A stretch of 18,931 nt of DNA, from positions 1 through 18,931 of the forward strand of contig JAUTXM010000077.1 in the NCBI GenBank assembly GCA_030838025.1. Reading direction: 5' to 3'. Made by a program: the position numbers and the translations under genes. Source of the stretch: Acidimicrobiaceae bacterium (GTDB lineage: Bacteria; Actinomycetota; Acidimicrobiia; Acidimicrobiales; Palsa-688). Position 1 is the stretch's first letter. Each line of letters opens with the position of its first letter. A model generated the notes under the pieces. It was not told where the DNA came from, did no database searches, and saw only the letters and a list, made by a program, of their open reading frames with translations. This document shows, piece after piece, positions 1-6,819 of the stretch.

Positions 1-1042
1 CGTCGAGGGGATGAAAAAATGATGCCAGCGCCTGGAGCTGGCCGACCCGGTGACGGGGCGCCTTGCGAAACCAGGCCTCGTTGAACGCCGCCGTCGTCAA
101 CGGGTTCAGCAGCCCGCCCGGCACCCACGGGGGGGCCCGGAGCCGTTCCCGGGGTGCGAAGTCGAGCGACTTGAACCGCCGCCCCGGCTCCAGGTCCGAC
201 CGGAGGGCGTGATCACCGCGGGTCAGCACCGATCGCCCCAGCGATCGGCCCCGGGCCAGCGAATCGACCCAGGCCACGGAGTAGCGATACTCGTCGTCGG
301 AGCCGGCCATGGCCGCCATGACGGCGTCGAGGTCCGGGAGGCGCGCCGTGTCGACCCGCATCAGAGCGGTTTCCACCCGCAGCAGGGCGATGGTCGCCTC
401 GACAATCAGGCCGGTGAGGCCCATGCCCCCGGTGGTGGACCAGAAGAAGTCGGCCAGCGTCGTTGGTGACACGGTGATGGGGCCGAGCGCGGGTGTTTCG
501 AGGACGATCTGGCTGACGTGGTCGCCGAAGCTGCCGTCGGTGTGGTGGTTCTTGCCGTGGATGTCGGAGGCGATGGCGCCGCCCACCGTGACCTGGCGGG
601 TTCCTGGGGTCACCATGGGGAACAGTCCCAGCGGCAGCAGCGCCCGCATGAGCCAGTCGAGGCTCACGCCTGGTTGGACGGTTGCCGTGGCGGCGGTGAT
701 GTCGAGCGACAGCAGCCGATCCAGCCCTGTCGTGAGCAACACCTCGCCCCCGGCGTTCTGGGCGGCGTCGCCATAGCTACGCCCGAGCCCCCGGGCGATG
801 ATGCCCCGCGGCCCCGACGAGTCGAGGGCCTGACAGGCCTCGGGCACCGTCGCCGGTACCACCACCCGGGCCGCCGTGGGAGCCGTTCGACCCCAGCCGG
901 CCAAGAGCGACGGGGCCGCCCCGCCGCCCCCCGCCCCCCCAGCCCCAGCCCCGCCGCCGCTCGCGGCCCCAGCCCCGGCCCCGGCCCCGCCGCCGCTCGC
1001 GCCCCCCGGCGCAGCCCCGTGCGCGGCGCCCGCTCCCGCCAC
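1..1042 (-). CDS. dprE1: Decaprenylphosphoryl-beta-D-ribose 2'-oxidase, DprE1-like (C-terminus beyond the window)
   Basis: FAD-dependent oxidase of the vanillyl-alcohol-oxidase superfamily. In the known pathway DprE1 oxidises the 2'-OH of decaprenylphosphoryl ribose, the first half of the epimerisation that makes the arabinose donor DPA. Reading the minus strand from a GTG at 1042 gives about 347 residues before the window ends. Residues 50-55 (WGRTAP), 84-92 (RGLGRSYGD) and 147-167 (GTRQVTVGGAIA then DIHGKNHH) match the FAD domain of mycobacterial DprE1; His162 aligns with Mtb His132. Later come FWSTTGGMGLTGL and a terminal FFHPLD. The Cys387 region targeted by benzothiazinones lies outside the window. 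The GTG sits 2 nt after the stop of the upstream phosphoribosyltransferase, so the two are probably coupled. Residues 2-43 are an unusual Gly/Ala/Ser tract, and the real start could be the TTG near residue 47. Family assignment is firm; the start is not. Confidence 0.9.
   Translation of the reverse strand, partial: MAGAGAAHGAAPGGASGGGAGAGAGAASGGGAGAGGAGGGGAAPSLLAGWGRTAPTAARVVVPATVPEACQALDSSGPRGIIARGLGRSYGDAAQNAGGEVLLTTGLDRLLSLDITAATATVQPGVSLDWLMRALLPLGLFPMVTPGTRQVTVGGAIASDIHGKNHHTDGSFGDHVSQIVLETPALGPITVSPTTLADFFWSTTGGMGLTGLIVEATIALLRVETALMRVDTARLPDLDAVMAAMAGSDDEYRYSVAWVDSLARGRSLGRSVLTRGDHALRSDLEPGRRFKSLDFAPRERLRAPPWVPGGLLNPLTTAAFNEAWFRKAPRHRVGQLQALASFFHPLD
914..1040 (-). repeat. Gly/Ala low-complexity tract at the N-terminus of the DprE1-like protein
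   Basis: Almost pure G+C stretch made of ggc/ggg/gcc/gcg codons with irregular repeats of GASGGGAGAG type (the AASGGGAGAG unit appears twice). It encodes about 42 residues placed before the first conserved tryptophan, roughly 34 residues more than in M. tuberculosis DprE1. It may be a flexible leader, or untranslated if the start is further in. Confidence 0.7.
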
Positions 1043-1044
1043 TG

Positions 1045-1977
1045 CTAGCGGTACACGCCGAGGCCGAAAACGACGGCCCAGGTCAAACCGAGCGCCAGTA
1101 GCAACCGGTCGCCGAACACGACGTCCTCGGGTGCCCCACCCTCGCCCTGGTCGACGAGGAGCCCGTAGCGCATCAGCGCCAGGGTGAACGGCACGATCGA
1201 GAGCTGGAAACACACCGCGGCGTCACCTTCACCGGGCGTGACCGCCTTCACGTTCTCGAACGCCCACAGGCAGTACGCCGTGATGGTCACCGTGGCACTC
1301 ATCACCAGGATCGAGCGGAGGAACCCCAAGCTGTATTGCGCCGCCGCCTGCACACCGCGTCCCCCCGCCTCCGCGACCGCGCCCAGGTCGGAGAACCGCT
1401 TCCCCGTGACCATGAACAGGCTCCCGAAGGTGGCCACGATGAGGAACCACTGCGAGATCGGTACCCCCACTGCCACGGCACCGGCGATTGCCCGCAGCAC
1501 GAAGCCCGCAGCCACCGCCGCCAGGTCGAGAACCGGCTCGTGCTTCAGCCACACGCTGTACGCCACCTGCACCCCGACATACAGCGCCACCACCAGGAGC
1601 AGCCGCATCCCGACGAGCGCGGACAACGCCACCCCCACCGCGACCAGCGCCCCGCCAATCGCCTGGGCCTGGCGCACGCCGATCACCCCGGCCGCGACGG
1701 GGCGGAACCGCTTGCGGGGATGCAACCGGTCCGCGTCCACGTCCAGGGCGTCGTTGATGAAGTAGACGCCACTCGCCACGATGCAGAAGATGACGAAGGC
1801 GTCCACGGCGTCGAGCAGGGCGTGGCCGTGGGTCAGCACCCCCGCCGCCCCCGGGGCGGCAAAAACCAGCAGGTTCTTCACCCACTGCTTGGGCCGGGAC
1901 GTCCCGACCAGGCCGGCGGCAAACGACGAACGCCACCCCGACCCGGACTCCGTCATGGCGGTGACGTCGACGCCCAC
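1045..1977 (-). CDS. ubiA: Decaprenyl-phosphate phosphoribosyltransferase (UbiA family, Rv3806c-like)
   Basis: Membrane prenyltransferase that, in the known family, moves 5-phosphoribose from PRPP to decaprenyl phosphate, giving the precursor that is dephosphorylated to the DprE1 substrate. The 310-residue protein has many hydrophobic helices and the expected signatures: RPKQWVKN at 28-35, the first Asp-rich motif NDALDVDADR at 75-84, and the second motif YSVWLKHEPVLD at 140-151, followed by KRFSDL at 193-198. These are the usual polar active-site segments of UbiA enzymes. The start is GTG at 1977; ATG at residue 8 is an alternative. A TACGAT box ends 8 nt before the GTG, so the transcript may be nearly leaderless. 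The dprE1-like gene follows 2 nt after the stop. The phosphatase and DprE2 of the pathway are not in the window. Confidence 0.93.
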   Translation of the reverse strand: MGVDVTAMTESGSGWRSSFAAGLVGTSRPKQWVKNLLVFAAPGAAGVLTHGHALLDAVDAFVIFCIVASGVYFINDALDVDADRLHPRKRFRPVAAGVIGVRQAQAIGGALVAVGVALSALVGMRLLLVVALYVGVQVAYSVWLKHEPVLDLAAVAAGFVLRAIAGAVAVGVPISQWFLIVATFGSLFMVTGKRFSDLGAVAEAGGRGVQAAAQYSLGFLRSILVMSATVTITAYCLWAFENVKAVTPGEGDAAVCFQLSIVPFTLALMRYGLLVDQGEGGAPEDVVFGDRLLLALGLTWAVVFGLGVYR

Positions 1978-1985
1978 GGGCGTCC

Positions 1986-1991
1986 ATCGTA
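1986..1991 (-). promoter_or_regulatory. Candidate -10 box (TACGAT) of the ubiA-dprE1 operon
   Basis: TACGAT on the minus strand, 8 nt before the GTG of the phosphoribosyltransferase. It fits the actinobacterial TANNNT consensus, and transcription would begin 1-2 nt before the start codon. No clear -35 and no Shine-Dalgarno sequence are visible. Confidence 0.4.
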
Positions 1992-2026
1992 GGTGAGCCT
2001 GGTGGCTCCCCAGGGTTATGCCAGCG

Positions 2027-2905
2027 TTAGTCCTGCTTGGAGAACATGGCGACCGAGACCGCCAGGCAGCCGAGGGTCACCGCCAGCACCATGGCCACTT
2101 CCAGGGGAACCGGCAGCTGCCAGTGGCCCCAGTGCAGGCCGGGACTGAACTTCTGGCGGGCCGCGGCGGACACGTTGATATGGGCGAAGACCGCCCGCCG
2201 CATGGGGTCGACGACGTAGGCCAGCGGGTCGATCTTGGTCAGCACCGACAGCCACCCCGGCAGCCCGGTCAGGGGAAACACCGCCCCGGCCAGGAAGAAC
2301 ATCGGCAGCACGAACAGCTGCATGACGACCTGGAACGACTCGACCTGCTGCATGCGGCTGGCCGCCAGCACGCCGATCGAGGTCAGCATGACGGCGCAGA
2401 GCGACATCAGCAGCAGCATCTCGACGATCAGCACCAGGTTGTAGGGCACGTGCACCAGCGGTCCCAGCAGCAGCATGATCACCCCCTGCATGGTGGCCAC
2501 GGTGGCCCCGCCCAGCGTCTTGCCGATGACGAGCGCCCCCCGCCGGACGGGCGCCACCATCATCTCCCGGAGGAACCCGAACTCGCGGTCCCACACGATC
2601 GACACCGCCGAGAAGATGGCGGTGAACAAGATCGTCATGGCGATCACGCCCGGGTACAGGAACGTCTTGAAGTCCACATGGGGGCCCGACCCGCTGGTCA
2701 CGATGGGCGAGAGTCCGCTACCCAGCACGAACAGGAACAACACCGGCTGGGCCAGCGACGTCACGATCCGGATCCGGTTGCGGAAGTAGCGGATCAGCTC
2801 CCTTTTCCAGACCATGTTGACGGCCCGCAGGTCCTCGCGCAGGGTGCCCCCGGTCACGGCGACGCTGACGACCGAGGCCGTGTCCGCAGGAGAGTCGATC
2901 GCCAC
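2027..2905 (-). CDS. ABC-2 type transporter permease (DrrB-like)
   Basis: Membrane subunit of a two-component exporter, partner of the ATPase just upstream. The protein has 292 residues. After a cytoplasmic N-terminus come about six hydrophobic segments (roughly 50-68, 85-106, 130-150, 157-182, 193-215, 268-288). The conserved cytoplasmic stretch WDREFGFLREMMVAPVRR (105-122), followed by GKTLGG, is the contact region typical of ABC-2 permeases. The start is set by the upstream signal: GGAGG lies 5 nt before a GTG at 2905, and the ATPase stop TAG falls between that ribosome binding site and the GTG. Reading from further upstream would only translate the ATPase gene out of frame. DrrAB-like pairs export drugs or lipids in actinobacteria; the cargo here cannot be read from sequence. 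Confidence 0.92.
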   Translation of the reverse strand: MAIDSPADTASVVSVAVTGGTLREDLRAVNMVWKRELIRYFRNRIRIVTSLAQPVLFLFVLGSGLSPIVTSGSGPHVDFKTFLYPGVIAMTILFTAIFSAVSIVWDREFGFLREMMVAPVRRGALVIGKTLGGATVATMQGVIMLLLGPLVHVPYNLVLIVEMLLLMSLCAVMLTSIGVLAASRMQQVESFQVVMQLFVLPMFFLAGAVFPLTGLPGWLSVLTKIDPLAYVVDPMRRAVFAHINVSAAARQKFSPGLHWGHWQLPVPLEVAMVLAVTLGCLAVSVAMFSKQD

Positions 2906-2907
2906 GT

Positions 2908-3888
2908 CTACCTCCGCATCCGCATGATCGGGCTGGAACGCATCATCTCGTTGCCCGACGCCTCGGCGTCGCGGATGGTGCGCCCGGTGTAGCTCATGAA
3001 CACGTCGTCCAGCGTCGGTCGGCTCACCCGGACCGACTGGATGGGCACGCCCAGGTCGGCGAACAACCGGGGCATGAACTCCTCGCCGCCGCTCACATGG
3101 AACGTCACCGCCCCCTCGCTCATGGTGGCGGTAAGGCCGAAACGATCCTCGAGGGCCGCGATGGCCGCCCCGTTGTCGGACGCATGCAGCTCCACCCGAT
3201 CCTCGCCGACGCTGGCCTTCAACGCCTCGGGCGTGTCGATGCGCACGATGTCGCCGTGGTCGATGATGGCGATGCGGTCGCAGTTCTCCGCCTCGTCCAT
3301 GTAATGGGTGGTGAGGAAGATGGTGATCGTTTCCCGGGCCTTGAGCTCGTTGATGTACTCCCAGATCGACGACCGGGTCTGCGGGTCGAGCCCCACCGTC
3401 GGCTCGTCGAGGAACAGCACCCGCGGTGAGTGCAGCAGCCCCCGCCCGATCTCCAGCCGCCGCTTCATGCCCCCCGAGAACGTGCGCACGATGCTCTTGC
3501 GCCGCTCCCACAACCCGACCATCTCCAGGACCTTGCGCATCCGCTCGTCGATCACCTCACGGCGCACGCCGTACAACTCGGCGTGGAAACGCAGGTTCTC
3601 CTCCGCCGTCAGGTAGTCGTCGAGGGTCGTGTCCTGGAACACCAGTCCGATGCGCCGCCGCACCTCGGTGCGGTGCGTGACCACGTCGAAGCCGTCGACC
3701 AGCGCCCGCCCGCCGGTGGGCTTGATCAGGGTGCACAGCATGGAGATGGTGGTCGACTTGCCCGCCCCGTTGGGGCCAAGGAAGCCGAACGTCTCGCCCG
3801 GCGCCACCTCGAAGCTGATGCCCTTCACGGCCTCGAAACTGCCATAGCTCTTCCGCAGTCCCTCGACCACCACCGCTGCGTCGCTCAC
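2908..3888 (-). CDS. ABC transporter ATP-binding protein, DrrA family
   Basis: Nucleotide-binding subunit that powers the permease encoded next. The 326-residue protein carries Walker A GPNGAGKST (38-46), Q-loop Gln85, signature FSGGMKRRLE (137-146), Walker B VLFLDEPT (157-164) and the H-loop His195 in TTHYMDEA. The C-terminal extension with PTLDDVFMSYTGRTIRD is characteristic of daunorubicin-resistance type ATPases. The start is a GTG at 3888 with no Shine-Dalgarno; a TACTCT box ends 6 nt before it, the usual geometry of a leaderless actinobacterial transcript. A palindrome lies further upstream in the promoter. Function as half of an exporter is firm; the substrate (drug, lipid or glycolipid) is unknown. 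The nearby DPA genes make a cell-envelope lipid possible, but only by proximity. Confidence 0.94.
   Translation of the reverse strand: MSDAAVVVEGLRKSYGSFEAVKGISFEVAPGETFGFLGPNGAGKSTTISMLCTLIKPTGGRALVDGFDVVTHRTEVRRRIGLVFQDTTLDDYLTAEENLRFHAELYGVRREVIDERMRKVLEMVGLWERRKSIVRTFSGGMKRRLEIGRGLLHSPRVLFLDEPTVGLDPQTRSSIWEYINELKARETITIFLTTHYMDEAENCDRIAIIDHGDIVRIDTPEALKASVGEDRVELHASDNGAAIAALEDRFGLTATMSEGAVTFHVSGGEEFMPRLFADLGVPIQSVRVSRPTLDDVFMSYTGRTIRDAEASGNEMMRSSPIMRMRR
2911..2915 (-). promoter_or_regulatory. Ribosome binding site deciding the permease start
   Basis: Minus-strand GGAGG, 5 nt upstream of GTG 2905. It overlaps the end of the ATPase gene and indicates translational coupling. Confidence 0.7.
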
Positions 3889-3894
3889 ATAGTA

Positions 3895-3900
3895 AGAGTA
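3895..3900 (-). promoter_or_regulatory. Candidate -10 box (TACTCT) of the DrrAB-like operon
   Basis: TACTCT on the minus strand, separated from GTG 3888 by exactly 6 nt, so transcription would start at or next to the start codon. The same hexamer at the same spacing precedes the PLP enzyme gene starting at 18834. Confidence 0.5.
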
Positions 3901-3910
3901 TCTAACTACA

Positions 3911-3926
3911 CGGGGAAAAGTCCCCG
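3911..3926. promoter_or_regulatory. 16-bp inverted repeat, candidate operator of the DrrAB-like promoter
   Basis: Perfect 6-bp arms cgggga / tccccg around aaag. With a 17-nt spacer from the TACTCT -10 box, the -35 position falls at 3918-3923, inside the palindrome, which is where a repressor of an exporter gene would bind. No T-run follows on either strand, so it is a poor intrinsic terminator for the upstream Dabb gene. Regulatory role is inference. Confidence 0.4.
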
Positions 3927-3994
3927 CTTTTACCGCAGTCGCGCCGACGAGAGGGGTGCGAGCGGTCGGCGCCTCACGCCGAGCGCCGCCCGGC

Positions 3995-4282
3995 TCACAC
4001 CTCGAACTGGCAGCGTTCGATGCGCTCGGCGATCGGCGCGATGAGCTCCCGGCGAATGCGATCGTGTTCCGCGTCCTGGTCGTAGGCGGTGAACGCCTCC
4101 ACGCTTTCGAAGTCCGCCACCACGGCCAGGTCCATGGTGCCCGGGCGCAGCCCCAGGTCCGCTCCCACGGTGAATGCCGTCCCGCCCAGGCAGGCGAGGC
4201 CGGTCAGCTCCGAGCAGATCTGGGCGACGCGCTCGGTCGTTGCCGACTCGTTGAGCCGAAACAGCACGACGTGGCGGATCAC
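3995..4282 (-). CDS. Dabb (dimeric alpha/beta-barrel, stress-responsive A/B barrel) domain protein
   Basis: Small 95-residue protein opening with MIRHVVLFRL and continuing with PGTMDLAVVADFESVEAFTAY and DHDRIRR-like text, the layout of the Dabb fold: a beta strand with a His, a helix, then a central strand and an F-x-S-x-E-A-x-x-A-Y helix. Members form homodimeric ferredoxin-like barrels; some are enzymes (olivetolic acid cyclase type) but most are uncharacterised. The GTG start at 4282 lies 3 nt after the stop of the Kelch gene, with purine-rich sequence inside the end of that gene, so the two are likely translated together. About 106 bp separate it from the ATPase downstream. Exact function unknown. 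Confidence 0.85.
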   Translation of the reverse strand: MIRHVVLFRLNESATTERVAQICSELTGLACLGGTAFTVGADLGLRPGTMDLAVVADFESVEAFTAYDQDAEHDRIRRELIAPIAERIERCQFEV

Positions 4283-4285
4283 CGC

Positions 4286-5395
4286 CTAGCCACCGCCGGG
4301 GGTGCCCAGCCGCACGGTGAAGACGGTGTTGACCGGTTTGGCCGTGTCGCCTTCCCCGCCCACCAGGTACACGGTCTGGCCGACCACCGTCACGCCCATG
4401 TCGGAGCGGGGGGTGGGCAGATGCCCCACCACCTGCAGCTGCCCGGTGGTGGGACTGAGCACGCTGATCGTGTCGATGGCGTGCCCGCCGGAGCGACCGC
4501 CGAAGACGTAGATGGTGTCGTTGAGGGTGGCGGCCGAGGCGTGGGAAAGGCCGACGGGCAACGGGCTCAAGTTGGCGACCGCGAACGACTGGAGGTCGAT
4601 CTGCTGGATCGTGGTCGCATCGGCCTGGCGGGGCGACAGTTCGCCGCCGATCACGTACAGCTTGTTGTTGAGCACGGCGACGGCCGGGTACCGAACCGCG
4701 GGCTTGAGCTGCGCCTGCGGGGTGAAGGACTTGGCGTCGGTCGTGGACAGGACGTCGGCAAGCCATTGCTTGCCGTCGAAGCCCCCGACCAGGTACACCT
4801 GCCCGTTGACCGTGACGGCGGCCGCGTCGGCTCGCTTGGCGGGCAGGTTGCCGATGGCCGAGCCGATCATGTGGTCGGAGTTGCTGAAGCCGAACTGCTG
4901 TACCGACGCCGACTCGGTGGCCGCGCCGCCGCCGAAGACGTAGTAGTTGCTCCCGATCACCGCACCGGCGGCGTCGTGCACCGCCGCCGTCATGGAGCCG
5001 ACATTGGTGGCGATGCCCGTCACCGGGTCGATCTGGTAGATCGTCTTGCTAGTGGCTGCGGTGGTGAGTCCGCCGAAGACCCCGATGTTGGTGTTGACCG
5101 GCAGCACCACCGATCGGGCCAGCGGGACGGGCAGGTGCCAGCTCGTCGCCGCCACGATGAGGCTCGGGGGAACGGTCGTGGTGGCTCGGGGGGAGGTCGT
5201 GGTGGTCGCGCCCGTGCCCACCTTGGAGCCGCTCCCACCACCGCCTCCTCTCGTCACCAGGATGATGACGAGTATCGGGATGCCGATCACCACGACGCCG
5301 GCGACTATCCGGCGGCGGAGGTAGATCCGTTGCATGGCCGGGGAGCGGCTCATGCCCGAGGGCCGCATCCACGGCGGGGGCATGGGGCGATTCAC
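4286..5395 (-). CDS. Membrane-anchored Kelch-repeat beta-propeller protein
   Basis: Protein of up to 369 residues. A basic stretch (RRR at 27-29) precedes one transmembrane helix (about 30-48); a Gly/Thr/Ser/Pro linker (50-77) follows, and then a repeat domain. Glycine pairs typical of Kelch blades fall at 108, 155, 204, 250, 299 and 346, an even 46-49 residue spacing that gives six blades. Blade texts such as QVYLVGG, KLYVIGG, TIYVFGG and TVYLVGG are clear. Topology suggests an extracytoplasmic propeller on a single N-terminal anchor, probably for protein or glycan binding; no catalytic site is evident. The GTG start at 5395 is uncertain because Met5, Met10, Met15 and Met21 are alternatives and no good Shine-Dalgarno is seen. 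It is coupled to the Dabb gene. Confidence 0.85.
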   Translation of the reverse strand: MNRPMPPPWMRPSGMSRSPAMQRIYLRRRIVAGVVVIGIPILVIILVTRGGGGGSGSKVGTGATTTTSPRATTTVPPSLIVAATSWHLPVPLARSVVLPVNTNIGVFGGLTTAATSKTIYQIDPVTGIATNVGSMTAAVHDAAGAVIGSNYYVFGGGAATESASVQQFGFSNSDHMIGSAIGNLPAKRADAAAVTVNGQVYLVGGFDGKQWLADVLSTTDAKSFTPQAQLKPAVRYPAVAVLNNKLYVIGGELSPRQADATTIQQIDLQSFAVANLSPLPVGLSHASAATLNDTIYVFGGRSGGHAIDTISVLSPTTGQLQVVGHLPTPRSDMGVTVVGQTVYLVGGEGDTAKPVNTVFTVRLGTPGGG

Positions 5396-5580
5396 GGCAT
5401 GGCTCGGTGATACGTGGGGAAGCAGACGATGTCATGCAAGACCACAAGTCTTTCAGGATCCTCGTGCCAAGGTGATGATGATCCACGGATCGACGGGGTA
5501 TAGCAGCGCTCGACCGACCGGTACGTTGGGGCCCGTAGGTTCCGCGCCGTCACATTCGACCCCGACCAGGAGGCCCGCCA
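5396..5580. other. Intergenic region between divergent Kelch and encapsulated-ferritin genes
   Basis: It must hold both promoters. Visible items are a small inverted repeat AAGAC/GTCTT at 5438-5452 (5-bp arms, 5-nt loop), TATAGC near 5500, and TANNNT-like boxes TACGTT (about 5522) and TAGGTT (about 5537). I found no convincing IdeR/Fur-type iron box. None of the elements is strong enough to call on its own. Confidence 0.35.
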
Positions 5581-5961
5581 ATGGCTAGCGAAGGCTTACA
5601 CGAGCCTGCAGAGTTGCTCGACGACGCGACCGTCGACCGCCATCGTGCGATCACCTCGCTGAAGGAGGAACTCGAAGCGGTCGACTGGTACGACCAGCGG
5701 GTCGCGGCCACCGGTGACCCCACGTTGGCGGCCATCCTCGCCCACAACCGGGACGAGGAGAAGGAACACGCGGCCATGACCCTGGAATGGCTGCGGCGCC
5801 ACGACCCCAAGCTGGACGAGGTACTGCGCACCTATCTGTTCACCGAAGGTCCGATCACCGAGCTCGAGAAGGCGGCGATGCCCGGCGAAGGAAGTGGTGG
5901 TCAGGGCGGCGACGGTTCGCTCGGCCTTGGAGGCGCACGCGACACACAAGAGGAGGCGTGA
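5581..5961 (+). CDS. Encapsulated ferritin (EncFtn) cargo protein
   Basis: Ferroxidase that is packaged inside the encapsulin shell made by the next gene; the known family oxidises Fe(II) and feeds mineral to the shell interior. The 126-residue protein begins HEPAELL and has the family core SLKEELEAVDWYDQRV (26-41) and AHNRDEEKEHAAMTLEWL (54-71), then TYLFTEGPI (84-92). By alignment with the Rhodospirillum rubrum protein, Glu30, Trp36, Glu60 and His63 correspond to the metal-site residues Glu32, Trp38, Glu62 and His65. The Gly-rich C-terminus (103-120) ends in DGSLGLGGAR, resembling the LGIGSL-type encapsulation signal. AGGAGG lies 7 nt before the ATG. The stop overlaps the shell gene start by one base, so both are one operon. 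Confidence 0.95.
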   Translation: MASEGLHEPAELLDDATVDRHRAITSLKEELEAVDWYDQRVAATGDPTLAAILAHNRDEEKEHAAMTLEWLRRHDPKLDEVLRTYLFTEGPITELEKAAMPGEGSGGQGGDGSLGLGGARDTQEEA

Positions 5962-6758
5962 TGAACCATCTGCTCAAGGGCTTCGCCCCGATCACCGAGA
6001 CCGGGTGGAAGGCGATCGAGGAGGACGCCAAGCCTCGCTTGGCCACTTACCTGGCGGCTCGCAAGCTGGTTGACTTCAACGGCCCCGCGGGCTGGTCGCA
6101 CTCGGCGACCGATCTGGGCCGGGTGCGAGACATCGACGGGCCGGCCGAAGGCGTCTCGGCCGCCCAGCGCCGGGTGCTGCCCCTCGTCGAGTTGCGGACC
6201 CCCTTCCTGGTGTCGCGCGCGGAGCTGCGAGACGCCGACCGTGGGGCCGAGGATCTCGACTTCCCCGAGCTCGACGCCGCGGCCCAGCGCCTGGCGGTGG
6301 CCGAGAACGCCGCAGTCGTCTACGGCTACCCGGCCGCGGGCATCGAGGGCATCACGGAGCGGTCGTCGCATCCTTCGATTGCGCTCGGCGACGACGCCCG
6401 GGCCTACCCGGCTCGGGTGTCCGAAGCGGTTAACCGGCTGCTGGGCTCGGGCATCGCGGGGCCCTACGGTCTGGCCGTCAGCCCGGCGGCCTACATCGAG
6501 GTCCTCGAGACCAGCGAGGCCGGCGATCTGCTCATGGACCACCTGCGCCAGATCCTGGGCGGACCGGTGGTACGCACCCCCGGCCTGTCCGGAGGAGTGG
6601 TGGTCAGCCTCCGGGGCGGCGACTTCGTCCTCGATTGCGGCGAAGACATCTCGATCGGCTACCTGGACCACGACGAGGCCGAGGTGCAGCTGTACTTCGA
6701 GGAGAGTTTCAGCTTCCGGGTGATCGAGCCCGACGCCGCCGTCGTGTTGACTGCCTGA
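5961..6758 (+). CDS. Encapsulin shell protein (HK97-fold nanocompartment, family 1)
   Basis: Shell protomer of 265 residues, the size typical of 60-subunit T=1 encapsulins. The N-terminal helix MNHLLKGFAPITETGWKAIEEDAK (1-24), then LAARKLVDFNGPAGW (31-45), is the segment that in known structures binds the cargo targeting peptide. Further family marks are the VELRTPF strand (76-82) of the E-loop region, NAAVVYGY (116-123), GPYGLAVSP (167-175), and the C-terminal strands DISIGYLDHD and VQLYFEESFSFRV. The start is the ATG at 5961, inside TGATG, with AGGAGG 4 nt before it; the frame stays open further upstream but that sequence is the ferritin gene in another frame. With the EncFtn cargo it forms an iron-storage compartment in the cytoplasm. 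Confidence 0.96.
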   Translation: MNHLLKGFAPITETGWKAIEEDAKPRLATYLAARKLVDFNGPAGWSHSATDLGRVRDIDGPAEGVSAAQRRVLPLVELRTPFLVSRAELRDADRGAEDLDFPELDAAAQRLAVAENAAVVYGYPAAGIEGITERSSHPSIALGDDARAYPARVSEAVNRLLGSGIAGPYGLAVSPAAYIEVLETSEAGDLLMDHLRQILGGPVVRTPGLSGGVVVSLRGGDFVLDCGEDISIGYLDHDEAEVQLYFEESFSFRVIEPDAAVVLTA

Positions 6759-6819
6759 TTCGAGTCGCCTTCGTGTGAGTGGCATAGCCGATGGGTAGAG
6801 GCTGCACCGTGATTGCCCC

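Noticed and set aside
1995..2014. Small GC hairpins between the DrrB-like permease and ubiA as a terminator
   Set aside because: Only 5-bp stems and no T-run; common by chance at this base composition.
2906..3511. N-terminal extension of the DrrB-like permease
   Set aside because: The extra sequence is the ATPase gene in another frame; a GGAGG-GTG start at 2905 explains the permease.
3956..5410. 484-residue plus-strand open frame
   Set aside because: Antisense of the Dabb and Kelch genes, which show clear families on the minus strand.
5438..5452. AAGAC/GTCTT inverted repeat as an iron-regulator operator
   Set aside because: The arms are only 5 bp and do not resemble a known iron box; not enough to call.
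5787..5960. Encapsulin start at 5787
   Set aside because: The extension lies inside the EncFtn gene in another frame; ATG 5961 with AGGAGG matches the family N-terminus.
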